Positions 59,145 through 64,000 of a stretch of 64,000 nucleotides of DNA are shown here, in pieces (position 1 is the first letter of the stretch; each line of letters begins with the position of its first letter). The notes beneath the pieces are model-generated. The model did not search any database. It had not been told where the DNA came from and saw only the letters and a program-made list of their open reading frames with translations. The stretch is from TMED14 sp964475135 (lineage in GTDB: Bacteria > Bacteroidota > Bacteroidia > Flavobacteriales > Schleiferiaceae): NCBI GenBank assembly GCA_964475135.1, contig CAYYWL010000001.1, forward strand, positions 62,001 through 126,000. The letters run 5' to 3'. Made by a program: the position numbers and the translations under genes.

Positions 59145-60241
59145 ATCCAGTGCTGCTCCTGCAGTGCCATGGGGCGCGGAGTGGGGTATACCTGTCCCTG
59201 CCACAAGCCGTGCGCCACATGAATGACGGCCGCGTCGCGTACTTCGTCGTGCAGAATTCCATCTACAAATAGGCGCAGGTGAAGCGTGTACGTGCCCTGG
59301 CTGAGTGCGAGCTCGGGGATGCGAACGGTGGCGGAACCGGCTGCCGCCGGCTTTATGAGGCCAGATTGTAGGCTGCTCCAGAGGGTCAGGGGAGCCCCAT
59401 CGCTTCGCGCTACGCTGAGGCGAATATCTGCGGTTCCGTGAGCGGACCCGTTCCACACTACCCGCGCCGACGCGGGATTGCCCGTGGTCCAGTCGCCTTC
59501 AACGTCGAGTTGCTGCGCACGAATTCCGCCGAGGCCGCCGCGTTCTGCAGCTGAAGGCCAGGCGATGGGTTGCGCCATCGCACGTTCGACGTATGCGTCG
59601 CACACTTCGTCGGCGGGACCCTGCATTTTTAGGATTCCGCCCTCAATCCAAAGGACGCGGTCGCAAATGCGCCGTACCGTTTGGAGCTGGTGGGCCACGT
59701 ACAGAATGCTGCGGCCTTCGGACTTCCAATGGGACTCCATAAAGTCCAGGCTTTTGGCTTGAAAGGCGGCATCGCCCACGGCGAGTACCTCGTCCACCAA
59801 GAGGATTTCAGCCGGAAGGTGGGCCGAAAGCGCAAAGCCCAGACGGACTTGCATGCCGCTCGAGTAGTACTTGACGGGTTCGTCGAGTCGGTCTGAAATT
59901 CCCGCGAACTCGGCAGCGACGGGCAGAATTTGCTGGATTTCGCTTCGAGTAATGCCGAGTAGTGCACCCCGTAGGTAGGCGTTTTCGCGGCCGCTGAGGT
60001 CGGGGTGAAATCCGGTTCCGACCTCGAGGAGGGAGGCCATTCGGCCGTGGATGCGGTAGCTGCCTTCGTCGGGATGCAGGAGGCCGCTCAATGTTTTGAG
60101 TAGGGTGGATTTTCCGGCTCCGTTGGCTCCGATGATTCCGACGACCTCGCCCGCTCGGACGCTTAGGTCCAGCTTGCGCAGGGCCCAACGTCCCCCGAGT
60201 TGCTTGCCGAGGTTTTCAGCGTGAATCCGAACTTCGCTCAT
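59141..60241 (-). CDS. Polysaccharide ABC exporter ATPase, Wzt-like with C-terminal substrate domain
   Basis: 366 residues from ATG 60241. Walker A is GIIGANGAGKSTLLKTLSG, the signature motif reads YYSSGMQVRLGFALSAHLPA, Walker B is EILLVDEVLAVGDAAF and the switch His is in YVAHQLQTV. After about residue 245 comes a beta-sandwich-like domain (TARVV...DIRLSVARSDG; GTYTLHLRLFVDG) corresponding to the Wzt C-terminal domain that recognises the glycan's modified end. The start overlaps the permease stop by 4 nt. Confidence 0.92.
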   Translation of the reverse strand: MSEVRIHAENLGKQLGGRWALRKLDLSVRAGEVVGIIGANGAGKSTLLKTLSGLLHPDEGSYRIHGRMASLLEVGTGFHPDLSGRENAYLRGALLGITRSEIQQILPVAAEFAGISDRLDEPVKYYSSGMQVRLGFALSAHLPAEILLVDEVLAVGDAAFQAKSLDFMESHWKSEGRSILYVAHQLQTVRRICDRVLWIEGGILKMQGPADEVCDAYVERAMAQPIAWPSAAERGGLGGIRAQQLDVEGDWTTGNPASARVVWNGSAHGTADIRLSVARSDGAPLTLWSSLQSGLIKPAAAGSATVRIPELALSQGTYTLHLRLFVDGILHDEVRDAAVIHVAHGLWQGQVYPTPRPMALQEQHWI

Positions 60242-61062
60242 AAGAATTCTGAAATGCGGCGCGATTGGTAACGTAAGCTGAGGAGTCCGACCCCAAAAAT
60301 GATTCCGCCCGAAGCAAACGAAAGGGCGTGCGCGGGCTGCCACACCGACCAGTCGAGCCAGGCCCATCGAAAGCCGTCGGCGATTGCGACCGCCGGATTC
60401 AGCCAATAGATTAGGCCCCAACCGTTGAGGTCAAAGTTGGCGCTCGGCAGCGCAACTGGGCTGACAAAGAACAGCACCTGTAGGGCGACGGGCAGCACGC
60501 TGAGTACGTCGCGCCGGCGGACCGAAATAGCGGCCAGCAAGTAGGCCCATCCGAGGCCCGAAATTGCGGTAAACACCGCGATGATCGGCAGGCGAATCAG
60601 AGCCCATAGCGAGGCGGCGTCGAGTAGGACGAGGCCGGTTCCGACCACCATAGAAGCGACAGCAAAGTCGACGAAACCCACAAGTGCCTTGGCATTGGGC
60701 AGCGCTGTCCGCGGGAATGCAGACTTGACTACGAGCGCCTGATTGTGCACAAGGCTGGGCGCGCCTTGGCTGACGATGTACTGAAACCAAATCCATCCGG
60801 GAAGGGCCGCGGCCAGGTTTAAACCAAACTGCCGAAGGCCTTCGTCGGGTAGCCCAAATACACGTCCGAGCACAAGGGTTAGGCCGGCGATGAGGGCCAC
60901 GGGCTGGACCAAGGCCCAAAGCCATCCCAAGCGGGTCTGAACGTAGCGCAGCTGGATGTCACGGCGCGCAAAGGCGCTGGCAACGCGGCGTCCAACTCGG
61001 GCGGAATCCCGGTCGAGCTTCCACCACGGGTCGCTGGCGTGCACTTCTCGGACGTCACTCAT
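60238..61062 (-). CDS. Polysaccharide ABC exporter permease, Wzm-like (ABC-2 type)
   Basis: 274 residues from ATG 61062, with six predicted membrane segments. The N-terminal amphipathic part DIQLRYVQTRLGWLWALVQPV and the motif AFPRTALPNAKALVGFVDF are typical of the ABC2_membrane family that exports O-antigen, teichoic acid or capsule precursors. It overlaps both the upstream MacB-like gene (8 nt) and the ATPase gene (4 nt). Confidence 0.92.
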   Translation of the reverse strand: MSDVREVHASDPWWKLDRDSARVGRRVASAFARRDIQLRYVQTRLGWLWALVQPVALIAGLTLVLGRVFGLPDEGLRQFGLNLAAALPGWIWFQYIVSQGAPSLVHNQALVVKSAFPRTALPNAKALVGFVDFAVASMVVGTGLVLLDAASLWALIRLPIIAVFTAISGLGWAYLLAAISVRRRDVLSVLPVALQVLFFVSPVALPSANFDLNGWGLIYWLNPAVAIADGFRWAWLDWSVWQPAHALSFASGGIIFGVGLLSLRYQSRRISEFL

Positions 61063-62308
61063 AGCGAAGGGCTTCAATGGGGTCAAGTCCCGCAGCCTTT
61101 TTAGCGGGGTACCAGCCCGAAATGATTCCGACGGCTATTGAGACTACGAGCGCCAAAAGCATCCACTGAATGGGGAAGACGGCGTCGGCATCCATCGCAT
61201 AGGCCAACCCATTGCCCACGGCGAGGCCCATTGCGATTCCGGCAATGCCACCGATGACGCTCACGACCACGGCTTCGGCTAGAAACTGCATGACGATGAC
61301 CTGCGCACTGGCGCCCAGTGCTTTGCGTGTCCCGATTTCGCGGGTGCGCTCCGTGACGCTCACGAGCATGATGTTCATCAGGGCAATCGAGGCGCCCAAA
61401 AGCGTAATGAGTGCAATCAGTGCGGCGCCGCTGCTGACCGAGCTCAGCGACTCGATGAGCATCGCTGAAATGCTGTCGCTGCGGCGAAGGTTGAAGTTGT
61501 CTTCGGCTCCTGGCTTCAGGCGGCGCACCGAACGCATGACGACCGTGGCACGTGCAATCGTCGCGTCGAGGGCTTCGGGTGACGGAGCCATGACGCTAAT
61601 GACATAGCTTGACCACGGACCTGCGTACTCGAGGTGCCCGGTGCGCAAGGGCAGGTACACGACTTGGTCGCTGGACATGAACGAACTGCTTCCCTTGGGA
61701 GCAGTTACTCCGACCACCGCATACGGCTTGCTACCTACTCGAACGGTTTTGCCGACGGCTCCGCCGTTGGGAAACAGCTTGCCCGCGACATCAGCGCCCA
61801 GCACGGCCACGGCACGTGCCTCGTCCTGCTCGGTTTTTGAAAAGAAACGACCTTCGGCGAGTTCAAGGCCCTGGGTCAGCGGGTACGCATTGTCCGAAGC
61901 AATGACGTTAACGTTGGGATTGGTCTTAGTTCCTTCGTGCTGGACCTCGATTGCGCCCGCCACGTTGTCGCTCACGCTTGACTTCAACCCCTCGCGTTCG
62001 AGTCGCGCTTTGAGGCGAACGGCCTGGTCAAGCGGAATCTCAGGTTGGGGTTTTTCCTGAATACCTTGGCGACCGATGCGGATTTGCATTCCGCCTTGCT
62101 GGATGGTGAAGGTGGTCGCGCCCATGCTCGAAAACTGCTTGGTGATCGATCCTTCCATAACGCTCGTGGCGGTCAGCATTCCGACCAAAGCCGTGATGCC
62201 GATCGCAATGATGAGCGCGGTCAAAATTGCCCGTAAGAGCTGGGCCTGAAGGGCCTGCACTGCCATGCGAAGGGCTTCGAAGACAACGGGGGTAGAGAGA
62301 CGGGCCAT
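61055..62308 (-). CDS. MacB/FtsX-like ABC transporter permease
   Basis: 417 residues. A membrane segment near 25-45, a periplasmic MacB_PCD-type domain (about 50-270) and three C-terminal segments form the FtsX domain. That domain includes LMNIMLVSVTERTREIGTRKALGAS and the terminal GWYPAKKAAGLDPIEALRYE. Such permeases work with a LolD/MacB-type ATPase for lipoprotein traffic or efflux; no such ATPase is encoded nearby. It is the first gene of the unit ending in the glycan exporter. A near-consensus TAccTTTa lies 9 nt upstream at 62318-62325. Confidence 0.92.
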   Translation of the reverse strand: MARLSTPVVFEALRMAVQALQAQLLRAILTALIIAIGITALVGMLTATSVMEGSITKQFSSMGATTFTIQQGGMQIRIGRQGIQEKPQPEIPLDQAVRLKARLEREGLKSSVSDNVAGAIEVQHEGTKTNPNVNVIASDNAYPLTQGLELAEGRFFSKTEQDEARAVAVLGADVAGKLFPNGGAVGKTVRVGSKPYAVVGVTAPKGSSSFMSSDQVVYLPLRTGHLEYAGPWSSYVISVMAPSPEALDATIARATVVMRSVRRLKPGAEDNFNLRRSDSISAMLIESLSSVSSGAALIALITLLGASIALMNIMLVSVTERTREIGTRKALGASAQVIVMQFLAEAVVVSVIGGIAGIAMGLAVGNGLAYAMDADAVFPIQWMLLALVVSIAVGIISGWYPAKKAAGLDPIEALRYE

Positions 62309-62317
62309 AGAATAGGG

Positions 62318-62325
62318 TAAAGGTA
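62318..62325 (-). promoter_or_regulatory. Candidate promoter element TAccTTTa of the MacB-like gene
   Basis: One mismatch to TAnnTTTG on the minus strand, 9 nt before ATG 62308. Confidence 0.45.
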
Positions 62326-62351
62326 ATGGTGCGCGCGTGGTCTACATTTTG

Positions 62352-62359
62352 CACCTTTG
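62352..62359 (+). promoter_or_regulatory. Candidate promoter element CAccTTTG
   Basis: One mismatch to TAnnTTTG, 8 nt before ATG 62368. Confidence 0.45.
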
Positions 62360-62367
62360 CACCCGAA

Positions 62368-63195
62368 ATGACCAAGATTTATGCCGCGCTTGCACTCGTA
62401 ATCGCCTCAGCCACCTCGGCCTGGGCGCAGTACGTGTACATTGACTTCTCAGACACCACCGTTTCAGTAAACCAGGGGTTTGCCGATGTGGACTTCAACC
62501 AAGACAGTATTGCGGATTTGCGCTTTACCCTTTTGCGCGACACCGGAACCACCGGATTAATCTCAGCCGTACTGGTTGCACCACTCGACAGCGCGCGAAT
62601 TCAAGTTGTAGGTCAGCAACGCGGCGGTTACTACTATCCAAACCGCTTGGCGGTAGGGGATTCCATCTCGCGTTCATCGTCGCTTTGGCAGGGCACGTCT
62701 CCTTCGGCGTACTACGGCTACCTCGACTACCGCTTCAATGGCCAGCACGACCCGTATGCTCAGTGGCAGGCTCCGTATTCAGACGGATTTTTGGGCCTTC
62801 GCCGCAACGTCAACGATACCGTCATCAACGGCTGGGTTCGCCTTGAAATTGCTGCGGATGGCAAATCATTCACGTTGAAGGATGCGGGCTACCAGGCTGC
62901 CGACGACAGTGTGATGTTCGCCGGTCACGTGTGGATCGGTCTCGACGCCGACCGTGATCTTGAGGGCTACACATGGCGCCAACAGTCCGACCGCCTTGAG
63001 GTGCTTCGCCCTGCCGGTCAGTCGTCCCGCAGCTTCGGGGTGGTGGACGCTTTGGGTCGTCTGGTGCTTCGCGGAACCTGGACCGGCGACGAGGTGGCGG
63101 TTCCGACCACCTTTTTGGCGCCCGGAGCATACTGGTTTGTCAGTGAAGGCGTTGAGGGCGAGTGGCACTTCGGCTTCCGAACGGAGCTGCGCTAG
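62368..63195 (+). CDS. Secreted protein with a type IX-like C-terminal sorting domain
   Basis: 275 residues from ATG 62368. The signal peptide covers about residues 1-20 (MTKIYAALALVIASATSAWA). The middle is beta-rich with DVDFNQDSIADLRF, a pattern seen in Bacteroidota surface proteins. The C-terminal ~65 residues (FGVVDALGRLVLRGTWTGDE...LAPGAYWFVSEG) resemble type A sorting domains ('D..GR.v......L..G.Y.v'). No enzyme domain is recognised. Function is unknown. Confidence 0.78.
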   Translation: MTKIYAALALVIASATSAWAQYVYIDFSDTTVSVNQGFADVDFNQDSIADLRFTLLRDTGTTGLISAVLVAPLDSARIQVVGQQRGGYYYPNRLAVGDSISRSSSLWQGTSPSAYYGYLDYRFNGQHDPYAQWQAPYSDGFLGLRRNVNDTVINGWVRLEIAADGKSFTLKDAGYQAADDSVMFAGHVWIGLDADRDLEGYTWRQQSDRLEVLRPAGQSSRSFGVVDALGRLVLRGTWTGDEVAVPTTFLAPGAYWFVSEGVEGEWHFGFRTELR

Positions 63196-63265
63196 AATTC
63201 GAAATTTTTAGGAAAATCCGCGCGATTTCAGAAAAATCCGAGGATAAAATCCCTGGTTTCTGCAG

Positions 63266-63273
63266 TAATTTTG
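63266..63273 (+). promoter_or_regulatory. Putative aconitase promoter element TAatTTTG
   Basis: An exact consensus, 16 nt before ATG 63290. The preceding ~60 bases are AT-rich, unlike the surroundings. Confidence 0.6.
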
Positions 63274-63289
63274 CAGAAATTCCCTAATT

Positions 63290-64000
63290 ATGGTATTTGA
63301 CCTCGACATGGTTGCGGCGTTTTACGCCGGTTACGAATCCAAAGTGAAGGCCGCCCGCACCGTGCTGGGCCGCCCCTTGACCCTCTCTGAGAAAATTTTG
63401 TACGCTCACCTTTGGGAGGGCGAAGCAAAGGAGGCCTTCCAGCGCGGAGCCTCGTACGTCGACTTTGCCCCAGACCGCGTGGCGATGCAAGACGCGACGG
63501 CCCAAATGGCCCTGCTTCAGTTTATGTCGGCGGGCCGCAAAAAAGTGGCGGTTCCCTCGACGGTGCACTGCGACCACCTGATTCAGGCGCGCGTGGGTGC
63601 AACCACCGACCTTCAGGAGTCGATTAACAAGTCGAATGAGGTATTTAACTTCCTCGCCTCGGTCTCGAATAAGTACGGAATCGGATTTTGGAAGCCCGGC
63701 GCAGGTATCATTCACCAGGTGGTGCTCGAAAACTATGCCTTCCCCGGCGGTATGATGATCGGTACCGATTCGCACACGGTCAATGCGGGCGGACTCGGAA
63801 TGGTGGCCATCGGAGTGGGTGGCGCCGACGCCGTCGACGTGATGGCGGGTATGCCGTGGGAGCTTAAGTTTCCCAAACTGATTGGGGTGAAGCTCACCGG
63901 CCGCATGAACGGCTGGACCTCAGCAAAGGATGTGATCCTCAAGGTTGCCGGAATCTTGACCGTGAAAGGTGGAACCGGAGCCATCATCGAGTACTTCGGC
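63290..64000 (+). CDS. acn: Aconitate hydratase, mitochondrial type (5' part, truncated by the window)
   Basis: 237 codons run open to the window edge. Aconitase isomerises citrate and isocitrate through a 4Fe-4S cluster. Family marks are VAMQDATAQMALLQFM, VPSTVHCDHLIQA, GFWKPGAGIIHQVVLENYA and MIGTDSHTVNAGGLGMVAIGVGGADAVDVMAG. The pattern follows the mitochondrial-type aconitase rather than AcnB. The cluster Cys residues lie beyond the window. It is the third TCA-cycle gene here, after gltA and icd, but is transcribed separately. Confidence 0.95.
   Translation, partial: MVFDLDMVAAFYAGYESKVKAARTVLGRPLTLSEKILYAHLWEGEAKEAFQRGASYVDFAPDRVAMQDATAQMALLQFMSAGRKKVAVPSTVHCDHLIQARVGATTDLQESINKSNEVFNFLASVSNKYGIGFWKPGAGIIHQVVLENYAFPGGMMIGTDSHTVNAGGLGMVAIGVGGADAVDVMAGMPWELKFPKLIGVKLTGRMNGWTSAKDVILKVAGILTVKGGTGAIIEYFG

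Noticed and set aside
1..64000. Insertion sequences, prophage, toxin-antitoxin or defence islands
   Set aside because: No transposase, integrase, phage structural, toxin-antitoxin, restriction or Cas motifs were found on either strand. The unassigned proteins do not cluster in a defence-like context.

Overview
The window is a chromosomal segment of a Bacteroidota bacterium, most likely a Flavobacteriales relative. Four things point there. The gene order rplQ-carA-eno-gltA follows the S10/spc/alpha ribosomal operon. Start codons lack Shine-Dalgarno sequences. The -7 promoter element TAnnTTTG recurs. There are FadL-like outer-membrane proteins, Asp-box (BNR) secreted proteins and a C-terminal domain resembling type IX secretion sorting domains. 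The family cannot be fixed without 16S rRNA or a search; base composition looks GC-rich for flavobacteria by eye.

Layout. 1-9.8 kb: the end of rpsC, then rplP to rplQ including secY, infA, rpmJ and rpoA, closed by a strong terminator. 9.8-17.7 kb: carA, eno, gltA, rpsA (with a 114-nt leader), a Nif3-like gene and a coiled-coil 'zinc ribbon' protein that has lost its zinc ligands. 17.7-20.8 kb (minus): gpmI, map, methyltransferase. 20.8-26.8 kb (minus): a tightly overlapping folE-cysS-yidD-lgt-DUF192-BNR-pepE operon, divergent from a KAS III (FabH-like) gene. 28-33.7 kb (minus): a repeat-rich lipoprotein, a FadL-like porin and a large BNR/VPS10-like secreted protein cut by an assembly gap. 33.8-36.4 kb: proS, an unknown gene, tRNA-Glu and rpsT. 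36.4-41.8 kb: a coupled operon radC, UDP-GlcNAc 2-epimerase, polysaccharide-deacetylase-like, FemAB-like GNAT, oxyR, rdgB. 41.7-43.4 kb (minus): rsmD and two Bacteroidota-type unknowns. 43.5-47.7 kb: a HAD phosphatase and fused isobutyryl-CoA mutase (IcmF). 47.7-55.5 kb: lipoprotein, exonuclease III, O-antigen-ligase/TPR protein, rplI-rpsR-rpsF, carotenoid (CruF-like) protein and dnaX. 55.5-63.2 kb: NADP-isocitrate dehydrogenase, then a surface-glycan group (two GT2 enzymes, sulfotransferase, ABC exporter pair, MacB-like permease) and a probable type IX-secreted protein. The 5' part of aconitase ends the window.

Functional links. Translation genes dominate. Central carbon metabolism is represented by eno, gpmI, gltA, icd and acn. 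Two scattered loci (36.4-40.3 kb and 49-61 kb) suggest synthesis, modification and export of a surface polysaccharide, possibly sulfated.

No unmistakably new defence or mobile system is present. The most informative signals are architectural. A TAnnTTTG-type element sits only 4-9 nt before many start codons, implying near-leaderless mRNAs, and some of these promoters are back to back. Zinc modules are absent from several proteins (S14, S18, L36, DnaX, COG1579). Convergent genes are packed end to end or overlap. One 100-N gap is flanked by a 55-bp duplicate and is demonstrably an assembly artefact. There is no gene-free stretch longer than 300 bases.
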